This document shows positions 1 through 11,161 of a stretch of DNA of 64,000 bases, piece by piece; position 1 is the first letter of the stretch, and each line of letters starts with the position of its first letter. Location of the stretch: contig NC_054082.1 in the NCBI RefSeq assembly GCF_017562075.2, positions 56,347,136 to 56,411,135 on the forward strand, written 5' to 3'. The notes beneath the pieces were generated by a model. The model did not search any database, had not been told where the DNA came from, and was given only the letters and a program-made list of their open reading frames with translations. A program made the translations under genes and the position numbers. This DNA is from Anopheles merus. Lineage: Eukaryota; Arthropoda; Insecta; Diptera; Culicidae.

Positions 1-300
1 TAGCCTCAGCCTTTGAGATGTCTATGACGTTAGGCTCGGCTTCGCCTGAACAACCTATCAGAAAATGGGCAGGCGTTAATGGCTCGTCGTCTTCGCGGTG
101 GAGGGGTATATGAGTTAAAGGTCTATTATTCGTAATGAACTCTATTTCCGTTAATATAGATCTTAGTTCATCTTCCTTATAGCTTTCTTTAATTGGGAGA
201 AGGCTTTTGATCTCCTCTACGAGTCGCTCACCTGGTGGCGCACCTGGTGGGTTGAATGTCCATTCGATTTTCGCCTTGTATCTTTCTTCAAATAGTACCT
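1..300 (-). pseudogene. BEL/Pao retrotransposon integrase fragment
   Basis: The minus strand reads an integrase C-terminal stretch with the motifs TNNRPLTHIPL and EPLTPAHFLIG, typical of BEL/Pao pol just after the catalytic core. The preceding WTFNPPGAPPGERLVEE also fits this family. The frame is open to the window start, so the element continues outside. Upstream in its own direction (right of about 300) the frame is lost, so this is a decayed fragment. Family assignment rests on motif recognition only. Confidence 0.7.
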
Positions 301-1330
301 TGGATTATCTGATACTCGGAGCCATTCATATAAATTTAGAACGGTTTCAACTTTCCATTATCCAATTCGGTAAACTTGAGGCTTTTCAAAAAAAAAGGAA
401 AATCTTTAACATACTACTTTCCCTATGTTCAAATACTCCTAACAGCAAAAAATAATAGTCATCGGAGAATGATGAGGAAATGCTTTTAAATAATTATTTA
501 AGCATGTTTTATAGCCTTAATAGTAGTGAAAATGAATATTATTTCTTTTGGTGTACGATAAACCATATTCTGATGAATATTTAATTAAATATAGCAACAA
601 CAAAAAAAGGAACGTTCACTTTCACGCAAGGTGTAAAGCGACCTTAAAATGTGAAAAAAGATAATTTTATGATGTATCGGAAATTTTAAAATAATGGTTA
701 TCTAGTTCACGGTTCACAATATTCAAGTACAATAAAATTTGGGATATCTACATAGGAAAAATGTTCTCCGTCGATTAAAATGTCCCAATTACGAAACTTG
801 ATAAGGGTGCAATCCCCCCCCCCCCCTCTCTCCATCCCACCAACCGGTCATTCTACAGTCTGAAAAATTAATTCACCTCAAAGAACCTGTCGCGACGGAC
901 GAAGCTGGGACTATAAGTTAAGAACACACGCGTTTAATCTGTTATAAAAAAAAAAATTATTGTACCCATTTGTCGCGCACATGTTCTGAGTCTAAGATCT
1001 TGATTAGACCTAACTGTCTTGGCCTGAATTCTTATTATATAGATTGATTTCCCTACATGACAATGTACATACTATTTTGTGTTATGTTTATGCTTGGTTT
1101 TGAATGTTACATTGTTATGGTTATTTCTATGGTTCGTTGTTTATATTAGATGTTGAGCGGATGTTCGTGCGATGTTGGTGCATGATGCTGGTTCCAATGG
1201 TCTACAATGTAGCATAATTTCATTATACTGATATTATGTTGCTTTCGGTGCTGGTATCTCTTAAATCACTTTTCCCTCAAAGTTGCTAGATAATCTTGTT
1301 TACTTTATGTTGCTTTCCTTGATGCAGATG
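301..1330. other. AT-rich stretch without recognised gene
   Basis: No coding sequence is recognised. It holds a C run of 14 bases near 817-830 and several A/T runs. It probably contains remains of the BEL element and of the 3' LTR of element A, since A's env ends near 1375, but no second LTR copy is available for comparison, so no boundary can be drawn. Confidence 0.5.
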
Positions 1331-1374
1331 GTAATTGGAACCTCAGGCTTTGATGTGTATGTATCAATATGGCT

Positions 1375-1925
1375 GTTAAGATGAATACAATGTAATGTAC
1401 ACAATTGAACCGCTTATTGACCCAAACACATTAATTTTCCATGACAAAGATTTCACTAGTTTGATTTTTTTTCAGCATTTCGCTATGCTCAATTGTGAGG
1501 TTGTTTACATATTTTGTTGGTGGTATATCGATGACGTCGATTTCTGTTGCTATTAACCCCACTGTTGGTTGAAATGCTTTGTTCAGTATCGTTATTTCAA
1601 GGTTTTGAAATTCTTCTCCGTTGATATAGATGTTGCATTTTTCAAAATGTATTATATATGAGCCTGTGAGAAATTGTGTGTCATTGTTGCAACTTGATGA
1701 AATTCTGACTGTAGCACTGTTTATGAGCATAATGGCATCTTGGATACGTTTAATTATTCCATCGAAATATACTTTTCCATAAGTACAACCGGAATGAAAT
1801 CCATGTACTAGTATTTGAATACACTTACTTGTTGGGTTGAGGTGTACGCTGTCACAGAGAATTCTTTTGTCATTTTTTTATAATTGAATCAATATAATTG
1901 CATTCAAAGGTATGTTTGGATTCAA
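1375..1925 (-). pseudogene. env: Errantivirus element A: env C-terminal relic
   Basis: The minus strand encodes the distal part of an insect errantivirus envelope protein, clearly homologous to the env of element B. Shared features are an NYIDSII-like stretch near 1890, the FINGE/YINGE cysteine region near 1620, and a decayed membrane anchor near 1380-1425. The frame breaks at an A run near 1877 and there are stops in the anchor. The matching N-terminal half lies about 15 kb to the right (16641-17112), separated by a (TA)n tract carrying two younger elements. About 75 residues of the central ectodomain have no counterpart on either side. Confidence 0.8.
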
Positions 1926-1935
1926 ATGGGTATTT

Positions 1936-2387
<452 letters not shown>

Positions 2388-2398
2388 CCTCCCTTCTT
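2388..2398 (-). promoter_or_regulatory. Polypurine tract of element B
   Basis: The minus strand reads AAGAAGGGAGG directly against the 3' LTR, the expected plus-strand priming site for reverse transcription. Confidence 0.85.
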
Positions 2399-2412
2399 AG
2401 ATGACTTTGCCC

Positions 2413-3943
2413 TCAAAGTCTGCCGAGAGCATGGAATGTGGTGGGTTTTTTCACGAAGGTTTCTATGTGGTGGACATCCTGTCGGTTGGTGTTGTTCGTT
2501 GGAATGTTGAGGCTTATTTTCGTTCTTCTTATACTGGTAATGAAATATAAAATTGCTATTGTTATCAGAACAATTGTCGTTAGCCCAATTGACCCAAAGA
2601 TATGAAGTTTCCATGTGAGGGAATTATTAACCAGGCTGATGGTATGTAGTTTCTCTCTGTGCTGCAATGTTATGTTTCGAAGATGTTCAATTGAAGGTTC
2701 GTCTCTGATGCCGTCTTCTTTAGCGATGAGGCCAAGGGTTGATATATATGGTTTACCGGTTATCGAAACTTCTGTGCTGGGAAAGAGTTCTCCGTTAATA
2801 AAGATATTGCAGTTGTGAAATCGTATGAGATATGATCCATTAAGAATGTGGTTTATATTACTGCAGTTGGATGAAATTTCGGCAGTGGCATCATTCAATA
2901 GAATATTCGCATTGTTAATGTGTTTAACTAATCCCGTTGAATACACCTTTTCGTACATACATTCTGTATGCTCCCCTTGTACGAGTTGTCGTATGCAGCG
3001 TGAAGGCTCTTCCAGATCTTTACTTTCGCAAAGCTGGTGGCTGCTCTGATCGATACAGGGCTGCGGTAATTCGAACATATGGGTTAGATTCCGGATTATG
3101 TAGTTATGCTTGATTAAGATTCTCTTATCATTTTGTATGATAGAGTCGATATAGTTGTACTCATAAGTTTCATAGGATAGACGTGGAAACTTTAGCATAA
3201 ATATCACGTGTGTTGAATTCATGGTAACTTGTGCTGTGGCTTGTGTTAACATTTCTTCAACTGATGTATAGTAAATGCCATTTTGTGCCAGAAATTCTGC
3301 AACGGTGTTTAAGTCTTCTATTGATAGTAGCTCGCTATTCGGTATCCCATGCTTAGCGGCTAGTATGGCTTCTTGGAGTGTTTTTATATGGGCTTGTAAT
3401 GCGTCTAGGTTTGCTATCTTAATGATCTGTTGTATCTCAGTTTGATGTTCCCTTTGGATCCTATTCTGAAGGTCGATAACATGATTAGCAATATTGGTTG
3501 TTTCTTGGAATCTTCTGCTGAGACCATTATTGATTAATAGCTGCTCGTTGTTTTGTAGGATGAGCGAATTCAGGGTGGTGTTGATTATCGTTAGATCTTC
3601 TGCGTCGGGACTGCCAGCTATCCACTTCCAGGCGGTACCTATACTGTTCCATCTTTTCGTTCGAAGTCTACGTGGCCTAATCTTAGAAATTGTGGCGTTA
3701 AGTTTTTCGAGCTTCAAATTAATTAAACTTTGCAATGGGGATTTTCCTGTACTGTTTGTGCTATTTTCAAAAACTCGAGAAATTATCTCTTCTAGCTCGG
3801 TAAGATCAATTGGATGAATCGTCCTCAAGTATCCGATCCTAATTTTTGCTTGTCCTAACGGAACAATAGCCAATGGGTTGTTTGTTAAGTCGAAAATGTT
3901 TATGCTAGCTTGTAGAACACCATATAGTGTGAAAAACGCGATT
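2413..3943 (-). CDS. env: Element B envelope protein
   Basis: Open frame for a gypsy-type envelope protein, homologous to the baculovirus F-like errantivirus Env family. Visible parts in order: an N-terminal hydrophobic stretch (about 3860-3943), a basic furin-like site RTKR near 3660, an adjoining fusion-peptide-like segment containing GTAWKWIAG, a heptad-rich region, a cysteine-rich distal ectodomain and a C-terminal membrane anchor near 2520-2590. There is no ATG at the N-terminus. The frame is open up to a splice-acceptor sequence at 3944-3960, so the start codon is probably supplied by an upstream exon in a spliced subgenomic mRNA, as in gypsy. No internal stop is seen. Confidence 0.85.
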
Positions 3944-3960
3944 CTGTAATAGAAAATTAA
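3944..3960 (-). promoter_or_regulatory. Candidate env splice acceptor, element B
   Basis: The minus strand reads TTAATTTTCTATTACAG, a pyrimidine-rich tract ending in CAG, immediately before the open env frame and just after the end of pol at 3980. Its position fits the subgenomic env splicing known for gypsy-group elements. The donor was not identified. Confidence 0.55.
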
Positions 3961-3979
3961 TTAAATCATAATTATATCA

Positions 3980-6900
3980 TTAATTTTTTCTTAAATTTAT
4001 TTTGTGGATTTTTCGATTGTTCGAATCTATTATATACGTTGGATGATTTTCCTTAACTACCACTGTCTTATAACGACTGTCACGCTTATTCATAGTTTTA
4101 TTTTTTTCATACGCAAATTGATTCGGTTCGTAATCTTGGTACTTATCATCTTTAATCTTTTCATTTTTTACTTCAAATATTTTTATAATTTTACTCTCAA
4201 TTTTTTCTTTTAATTTTGATCTATCTCTAAATGAAAGTTCTTCTGATTGCTCTCCAATATATACTTTTCTGGGAGTCTCTTTTGTAAAAGAATGAATAGT
4301 ATTATTATACTTATACACGGCTTGTTGTATTAAGGTAATTAAGCTCATGTCTGGATTCAAACCTTTTGTACATCTTGCGATTTCTCTGATCGTGGAGTGA
4401 CAACGTTCCACTTGTCCATTTGACTCTGATCTATTCACTGGTGTCTTAAAAATTGATACACCTAAATTTAGTATGGACTGCTCTATGACGTTCGATACAA
4501 ATGTACATTCGTTATCAAATATAATTTGTCTAGGCAAATTCCAATCGTATAATAATTGTAGCAGTACTTCCTTAACGTCTGCTATGGATTTTGATTTAAT
4601 TGGTTTTAATTTCAAATATTTCGAAAATTTGTCCATTGACGAGATGAATAAAAAATTTGCATTATACGCAAATATATCAACATGAACAATTTCTCCTGGA
4701 TATTTTGGGATTGGTGTTTTAACTGGTATGTATTCAGGGGGTCTTCTTTCGTATTTTTCTACTTTGCAAGTTTCGCAGTTTTTAACATATTGTTCTATCT
4801 TGTTTCTCATGGAAGGGAAATAAAATTTTTTTATAGCTTGTAATGAATTTTCCTTAGCGTTTCTATGAGCAAAGTTATGTATTTTACGAATTTCTTCTAT
4901 CTGTTGTTCTTGATCACAAATGTCTTGAACTTGAGTTTGTGAAAATCTTGCTTTCATGGTTGATATATTGAATAGATTTTTAAAGGTTTCTTGAATGATC
5001 CCCATGGTTGGCTCATCAGTGAATATGCCATTTATTATACCAGGTATCATGAATCTCTTAAGTTTGTCTTTTATAAAATCGATTGAAAATTGTGGTTCTA
5101 TGAAAGTGTGCCTTTTAAACTTAGGAAAGGGGTTTACAAACTCGTAGGAACTAATAGTACCTTTTTGAAAAATTAATTGGTTTCGGAAAACATTAATTGG
5201 AGCTTCGGTAGAAGGGATAAAAGAAAGATCATCTTCTTCGGCAGAGTGTTGCGTAGGAGTTAGTGAGTTAATTTGTATGCGTGAAAGAGCATCAGCTACC
5301 ACGTTGGTTTTTCCAGGTTTGTAACTTAGCTCATAGTTATGTTCCTCTATGAATGCTTTCCATCGCTTTAATTTTGCATTGTTATTTTTTTGGTGACATT
5401 GCATATGTTAAAGGTTGGTGATCTGTTAATATTATTATTTTTGCACCGTAAATGTAATTACGTAGAGAATGTAAAGCCCAAACTATAGCAAGCATTTCTT
5501 TTTCGTTTGTAGCATAATTCTCTTCTGTTTTTGATAGTGTTCTAGATATGAATGTTATTGGTTTTTCAACACCATTAACGTTCTGGGAAAGAACAGCTCC
5601 GATTGCTTTGTCAGAAGCGTCGGTAGTTAAAATAAAATCATGATCAAAATCGGGGTATGCTAAAACATCATCGGATGATAAAACTTCCTTAAGAGTTTTG
5701 AAAGCGCGTTTGGCATCATCATCTAATTTTATCGGAAAATTTTTAGATTGATTTTTTGTAATTTTGCAGTGGCCTTGGCCATCCTCCCCTCTTAAAAGTT
5801 TTGTTAAAGGTTTTGCTAAAGCTGCATAATTTTTAACAAATCTTCTGTAATATCCAGACAGTCCTAAAAATGATCTTAGTTCTCGAATAGTTTGAGGTTC
5901 GGGGTATTTTAAGATACTTTCTATCTTTTTCTCATTTGGTTTCAAGCCATATTCTGAAACAATGAATCCTATGAATTCAACTTCTGTTCTTAAAAACTTT
6001 GATTTGTCTGGCTGTATTTTAAAATTGGCTTCTCGTAATGTATTCAAAACAATTTCCAAGTTTTTCAGATGTTCGTCGAATGTTTTTCCAAAGACTATTA
6101 TATCGTCTATGTATACGTGACAAATTTTTCCAATATGTTCTCTAAGAACATCGTCCATGACTCTCTGAAAAATCGAAGGTGCATTTTTCAGACCGAAAGG
6201 TAATCTTAAAAATTCGTATTTTCCATTATTGATGGAAAAGGCGGTTTTTTCGATATCTTTTTCTGCTAAACGAATCTGGTGAAATCCCGATGCTAGATCG
6301 AGTGTTGTAAAATATTTATTATTTCCTAGATTGGCAAGTACTGTTGAAGTATCGGGAATGGGATATCTATCGCTTTTAGTTTTCAGGTTTATTTTTCTGT
6401 AATCGATCACAAGTCGATATTTTTTTTCGTTAGATGCGTCAACCTTTTTGGGAACTATCCACACAGGTGAATTATATGGTGACCTAGATGGTCGAATTAT
6501 ACCATTATTTAATAATTTTTTTATCTGTGTTTCCACTTCCTGTTTGAGGGACAAAGGGTATGGGTATGACTTACAGTAAATTGGTTCCGTATCATTCGTG
6601 GCTATGGTTGCTTCTACCTTTGTTGTAAAGGGCAACTTTTCGTCGGGTGGCTGGAATAAATCTTGAAACTTGTTAAGAAATAAATGTAATTTTTCTTTTT
6701 CTTGGTGGTTAAGATGTGTGTCTCTTATTTCAATTCTGTTAACTTCCTGTAATGGATGAAGTGAGAGAGGTATTATAAAATTTTCAAGAACTAGATTGTC
6801 TCTTTTAGCGTCTACAAATGCTCCCATTTCTTTGATGGTATCATAACCTATTATGGCGTCAAATGATTTTAGTCCCTGCAAATGATAAAATTTGACATTT

Positions 6901-7117
6901 ACATCGGAATAAGGGGCAAATATTTGAGCTTGTGAATATTTTGTGATGAGTAAATCTCCTCCCACAGATGATACAAAAAATGGTTTTATAACGTCGTGAG
7001 AAATTTTCGCATGTAAAGGGTTGATGAAATTTTTATTAGATCCAGTGTCGATTAGAATTTTAATTTGTTGACCTGCCTTACCATGGTATATAAAATATGG
7101 TAAAGCTGATTTTAACC
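3980..7117 (-). CDS. pol: Element B pol (protease, RT, RNase H, integrase), one frameshift
   Basis: Pol follows gag in the -1 frame. The protease active-site motif is IDTGSN near 7040. RT shows RLPFGLKNAP and the polymerase motif YIDD near 6110. RNase H shows TTDAS near 5635 and TDHQPLTYA near 5420. Integrase has an H-H-C-C zinc finger (4760-4880) and the catalytic D, D and E (VDIF, DNECTF, NGQVE) with D-to-E spacing of the DX35E type. The frame breaks at a seven-A run near 5388-5394, where the two parts overlap out of phase by one base. This is either a disabling mutation or a homopolymer artefact. All catalytic motifs are present. Confidence 0.9.
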
Positions 7118-8416
7118 TAAAAAATTTAATTCTGCTTCGCGAGAAATTTCGTCGTAATGAGAATTTTCATTTAGTTTTTCTTGCTTTTCTACATTTCTCA
7201 TATATCGTTCGTATGACGCCTGACTTTCGACATCATCATCGTAGAGATTATCTTCATATGAAGTCGGTTCTAATTCACGTCGCGGAACTGCTTCAATATT
7301 GAAAGCTCTTTGTCTTTTCAATGGACGAATGTTTGAGGAGTTCGGCCTGTTCGCATAATTAACTTGATGTGACCTAATTGATGGGTCTATTTCCATCGGT
7401 TCAGGTCCATTTTGGCGAAAATTGTTTCTCTGCTGTGTAAAATTTTTCATCTGATTTGGTTGATTAAAATTTGTGCGCTGAAAAATTGGTCTTTGCTGAT
7501 TTGGTTGATTCCAAACAGGACGTTGTGTAAAATTTCCTGCAAAATTTTGAATCGGTGGGTGGTGCGCAAAATGAGGTCTTACGTTGTTCGCTGTCATTGG
7601 TCTTTGTTGGTGTTGGAACACTCTTGGTGGTAGATGAGGTGTGGGCAATGGTTTTTGGTTTCTGGGGGCTGACGGGGGTGTGTTAAAATGTTTTGGTTTT
7701 GTTAGCATCTTACGGCACTCTAGGTTTTGAAAAGAAATGCAATAGCTGTAGGCTGCTGCTAAGGATGTTGGTTCGTAGTTACGAATAAATTTATAAACGT
7801 CCCCATCGAGACCTCTGATAAAAGCATCGATCGCTTTCTTGTTGTATGTTCCAATCATAGCTTTCGAAGCTTCCGGATGGTTAAATCTATCGTCTGTCTG
7901 TATCTGATTTGCAATAAGTGAAAGAAGTCTATTAACCTCGTCGTAATAAACTTCCAAAGTTCGACCTTTTTGGTAGACACTCATAAGTTGAAAATCGAGA
8001 GTTTCCAAATCTCGCTTCTCTCCATAATAAGTTATGAGAGTTTTCCTCATCATGTTCCAATTTATCCCTACGTTAGATGCTACTAAAGCATCGTTGGCTG
8101 CACCTCTAATTTTTCTACGTATGAATTTACAAATCATGTGGAATTTATTTTGCTTTTCCAAACTATGGCTAGATATAGTTTGGTATAGTCGGATTATCCC
8201 ATCTACGTCATTGATCCAGCTATTAAGTTCACTTGGGTCACCGCAGAAAATTGGGAGATCTTTTACAACTCCAGGGATTTTTTCGAAAGATTCGGGATCT
8301 ACTGCACTACCATCTTGTTTTGTAAAAAAAAGTGGTGGGTCTTGAAAATCATCTGTAACATTGCTTTCACTAAAACGTGCTTCTAAAGCTGCAATTCTGC
8401 CAGCTAGTGCCTCCAT
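7112..8416 (-). CDS. gag: Element B Gag
   Basis: 434-residue ORF starting at an ATG (MEALAGRIAALEARF, a short amphipathic opening). The middle is a retroelement capsid-like domain. The C-terminal third is rich in N, Q, P and R with repeated NQPNQ and QRP motifs, a likely RNA-binding tail; no CCHC zinc knuckle is present, usual for errantiviruses. It ends NFLG-stop at a slippery site for passage into pol. Confidence 0.88.
   Translation of the reverse strand: MEALAGRIAALEARFSESNVTDDFQDPPLFFTKQDGSAVDPESFEKIPGVVKDLPIFCGDPSELNSWINDVDGIIRLYQTISSHSLEKQNKFHMICKFIRRKIRGAANDALVASNVGINWNMMRKTLITYYGEKRDLETLDFQLMSVYQKGRTLEVYYDEVNRLLSLIANQIQTDDRFNHPEASKAMIGTYNKKAIDAFIRGLDGDVYKFIRNYEPTSLAAAYSYCISFQNLECRKMLTKPKHFNTPPSAPRNQKPLPTPHLPPRVFQHQQRPMTANNVRPHFAHHPPIQNFAGNFTQRPVWNQPNQQRPIFQRTNFNQPNQMKNFTQQRNNFRQNGPEPMEIDPSIRSHQVNYANRPNSSNIRPLKRQRAFNIEAVPRRELEPTSYEDNLYDDDVESQASYERYMRNVEKQEKLNENSHYDEISREAELNFLG
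7118..7124 (-). promoter_or_regulatory. Gag-Pol -1 frameshift heptamer (U UUU UUA)
   Basis: Read on the minus strand in gag phase, the bases are T TTT TTA followed by GGT TAA. This is a canonical -1 slippery heptamer two codons before the gag stop. The -1 frame is open into the protease. No stimulatory downstream structure was assessed. Confidence 0.8.
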
Positions 8417-8906
8417 ATCTTTGTTTGTTAGTTTTTCTTCGTTATCTATAGATTTTACTGTGACTGAGAATTGTCGTAATGATTGAACTAATTCCTCCAG
8501 TTTGACTTAACTTTTGTGATAATGATTTTCTTTTCACTCACTAATCACTCACTTTAACACTGATTATAATGTTTTAATATTTTTTGTCGCTTTAATAAGT
8601 GTTTATACTTACTATGATTGAAAGTTTTACTTACATTAATAAATTCATGCTTCACCCTTCTTACGGGGCTGGTTGCTTCGCCTCCTCTGACGGGGTTGGT
8701 TTTCTGTTGCTCGGGCCTCCGGTGAATTTTTCCTTCTCGGTGTGTCGGCGTTATCCCTTTCCTCCGGCAACGAGTTATTGGCTGCTACCGGCTACTTAGG
8801 TGCTCATACACACGGCTGCAATCTGCGATCGGGAGATGTTCTAAGCACGGTGTGATTACGCTCTTTCGCGATCACTACTCGTCGCTTGATTTTCACTTCA
8901 CTAGAG

Positions 8907-8924
8907 GTCCCTATTCGGGCGCCA
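8907..8924 (-). promoter_or_regulatory. Primer binding site of element B (tRNA-Lys type)
   Basis: The minus strand reads TGGCGCCCGAATAGGGAC next to the 5' LTR, one mismatch from the complement of the 3' end of tRNA-Lys as used by gypsy and by lentiviruses. Its first T is shared with the LTR end. Confidence 0.8.
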
Positions 8925-9250
8925 GTTAATCTTTATCTAGGCCGGTTGGCCATAAAAAAAGATTTTTATTTTACACAAACAGGATTACTGCTGACTAAAG
9001 CTAAACTATGATCTATATCTGGCTGACTCTAGACTTCGACTTCGACTGACTAAACCTAACGAGCTAATGTTCTAACGAAGCCGCTGGTTGCTGGCTGCAT
9101 TGGTCCGTTCTCACGATCGGTCTGCGTGTCGCATTACTTGCGCATGTCGCCGTTGTCCGCTCGTGGCCGGTGTAGCGTTACATCTTCGTCTGCTCGTAGC
9201 CGGTGTGGAATGCCAGCTTGCAGTCTGGTTTCTAGCGGGTCGGTCTAACT
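8924..9250 (-). repeat. 5' LTR of element B
   Basis: 327 bp; the partner of 2072-2387, carrying an extra 11 bp. TATATA follows directly at 9251-9256, matching the bases before the other LTR. Confidence 0.95.
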
Positions 9251-9315
9251 TATATATATAATATTATATATTATATATAATATAATAATATATATTATAT
9301 ATAATTATATTATAT
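9251..9315. repeat. TA-rich spacer between elements B and C
   Basis: 65 bp of imperfect TA/TTA repeats left between the two insertions, part of the (TA)n tract in element A's env. Confidence 0.85.
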
Positions 9316-9625
9316 AATTATAAGTGCAAGGCTTCACGTTTCATAAAAAAAACTTTATTCCTTAAGCGCAAGCGCTTCTTACACTGAGCTGATCCAAATT
9401 ACAACTACCTTATTTCTTAAATTCTACAATGCACCTAGCCTTCGATTCTACCCTATAGCTGCTGACTCTGCATATCCGGTATGCGCGTGTCCACGTGCCG
9501 GTTCCCGTTGCTATGCGCGTCATGTTGCTATGCGCGCGTGTTCCGGTGATGCGGTCGTTGCTCGGTGCGCGTGTCCACGTGTTGGCTTCTTATTACGTGG
9601 ACTCAGCTATTCGGTCTACGTAACT
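9316..9625 (-). repeat. 3' LTR of element C
   Basis: 310 bp, four substitutions from 16143-16452. It carries a minus-strand AATAAA near its TA-rich end and GC-rich repeats with GCGCGTGTCCACGTG copies in the other half. Confidence 0.93.
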
Positions 9626-9629
9626 CCTC

Positions 9630-9651
9630 GGGGGGGGGGGGGGGGGGGGGG
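9630..9651. repeat. 22-bp G homopolymer beside the 3' LTR of C
   Basis: A run of 22 G on the plus strand lies four bases from the LTR, exactly where the polypurine tract should be. In the element's sense strand it is a C run, so only GAGG of a purine tract remains. Confidence 0.85.
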
Positions 9652-9668
9652 TGAAGAAGAGCGTGTCC

Positions 9669-11114
9669 TCATGCGTCCGCTATTTTCGGTAGAACGTCTG
9701 CGATGGTCCGTATCGATCGTTTGTAGAACGTGAAAACGAAGATCGCCAGGGATAACGTGAAGATTGTTGAGACCAATACTCCTCCAAGTAGGCTCCAATT
9801 CCATGCGCTGTTGAACGGCTGGAGATAAGAATGCTGCATCGTTCCAATGTTCTCGAATGCGTCTTGCCTTATCATCGGTTTATGGTGTTGCCATCTGACT
9901 TCGGTGATGGATACTGCTCCCCAATATGGCTCTACTGTGCTCGAGATAGTCTTAGAAGAAAATGTTTGATTCATTATCGTTACGTCGCAATCGTTGAAGC
10001 GTATCAGAAGATTTCCGGAGACGAGTTTATCATCGGGTCCACAGCTTGAACTCAGAGCTGCTCCTTTTGCGTTGTCGACAATGATAAGTCCATCGGATAT
10101 TAGCTTTATCGTCGTGTTGTTCTTTCTTGCAGTAGAACAATCGCTTTTTCTCCCTAGGATGAGATTGGATGTGCATTTATCGATGTACTCCCTGTATTGG
10201 TTTTGGATGTATTCATCAGGTTTGGCTGATTTGAACACTTTGTTCCGTGTTTTTATAAGGTGCGTCGGAGTCTCTACTATGATTCTGTTATCGATACTGA
10301 GAGGAAATACTTCAAGCATTGTTGCTTCTTCATCAGCTAGCTGAGGGATCTTCAGTATGTAGAGTATCGAATTCGAGTTGATCGCGATAATTGGTTGTAC
10401 TAGCTTTAGCGCTTCATCTGGTAATTCGACTTTCACTCCTTGGTCTTCTAGTATGGTTTTGATGGAGTTTATCTCTGGTGATGATAGAATCTTGTTGCTA
10501 ACTACTGATATTTTAGTCCAACTGATTGCTTCTTGAATTTCTTCTAAAACATGGTTGATGATATCGATGTTCATTGTGGTTTTAATGGTTTCTAGTTCAT
10601 TCAGCATTACTTGTTCTCGTTCTTTTGTCAATTGATTTATGGTATCAGTGAGGGTTCGTAGCCTGTGATCGAACTGTTTGTTGATTCGGTACTGTTTGTT
10701 GTTGTTCTCGGTTAGCTCGTTCATTGTGGTGTTGATGATTCTGAGGTCGTCGGCGTCAGGACTTCCTCCTATCCATTTCCAAGCTGTTCCTAAGATTTCT
10801 AGACTTCTAGCTGTTCTATGTTTAGGTTTTAATTGTTGGAAGTTTGAGTACAATAATTTTACTTTTAGTCTGACAATTTCTTTAAGTTCGTTATTAATGT
10901 TTTCGTACGAAAAGTGTGTAATGGTGTTAATAGCATTTTCAAGGGTTAACATGTTTATAGGATGTATGAATTTTATGCTTCCTGTTTGTAATCTACAAGT
11001 TCTGGTTTTAAGAAAAAATATTGGTTGCCTGTTCAAATCTATGATTTCTAATTCTTTACTTTGCGAGAGTTGTGTAAGCAGGATTAGCATGAATGTTATC
11101 GGAAAGTATTGCAT
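9669..11114 (-). CDS. env: Element C envelope protein, intact frame
   Basis: 481-residue ORF from an ATG, with an N-terminal signal peptide (MQYFPITFMLILLTQLSQS). Downstream lie a basic stretch HRTAR just before a fusion-peptide-like segment with GTAWKWIGG, a long heptad region, a cysteine-rich distal domain and a single C-terminal membrane anchor near 9720-9780. It aligns along its length with env of elements A and B. It has no internal stop, unlike gag and pol of the same element. A splice acceptor lies 15 bases upstream of the ATG. Confidence 0.9.
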   Translation of the reverse strand: MQYFPITFMLILLTQLSQSKELEIIDLNRQPIFFLKTRTCRLQTGSIKFIHPINMLTLENAINTITHFSYENINNELKEIVRLKVKLLYSNFQQLKPKHRTARSLEILGTAWKWIGGSPDADDLRIINTTMNELTENNNKQYRINKQFDHRLRTLTDTINQLTKEREQVMLNELETIKTTMNIDIINHVLEEIQEAISWTKISVVSNKILSSPEINSIKTILEDQGVKVELPDEALKLVQPIIAINSNSILYILKIPQLADEEATMLEVFPLSIDNRIIVETPTHLIKTRNKVFKSAKPDEYIQNQYREYIDKCTSNLILGRKSDCSTARKNNTTIKLISDGLIIVDNAKGAALSSSCGPDDKLVSGNLLIRFNDCDVTIMNQTFSSKTISSTVEPYWGAVSITEVRWQHHKPMIRQDAFENIGTMQHSYLQPFNSAWNWSLLGGVLVSTIFTLSLAIFVFTFYKRSIRTIADVLPKIADA

Positions 11115-11129
11115 TTTCGATCTCCAAGC

Positions 11130-11150
11130 CTGGGAAAGATAAAGAAAACG
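11130..11150 (-). promoter_or_regulatory. Candidate env splice acceptor, element C
   Basis: The minus strand reads a pyrimidine tract TTTCTTTATCTTTCCCAG followed by G, 15 bases before the env ATG. It fits production of env from a spliced subgenomic RNA. Confidence 0.7.
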
Positions 11151-11161
11151 GAAAGAACGTA

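Noticed and set aside
3980..5404. Separate integrase gene independent of pol
   Set aside because: It is the continuation of element B pol after a single-base shift at an A run, not a separate gene.
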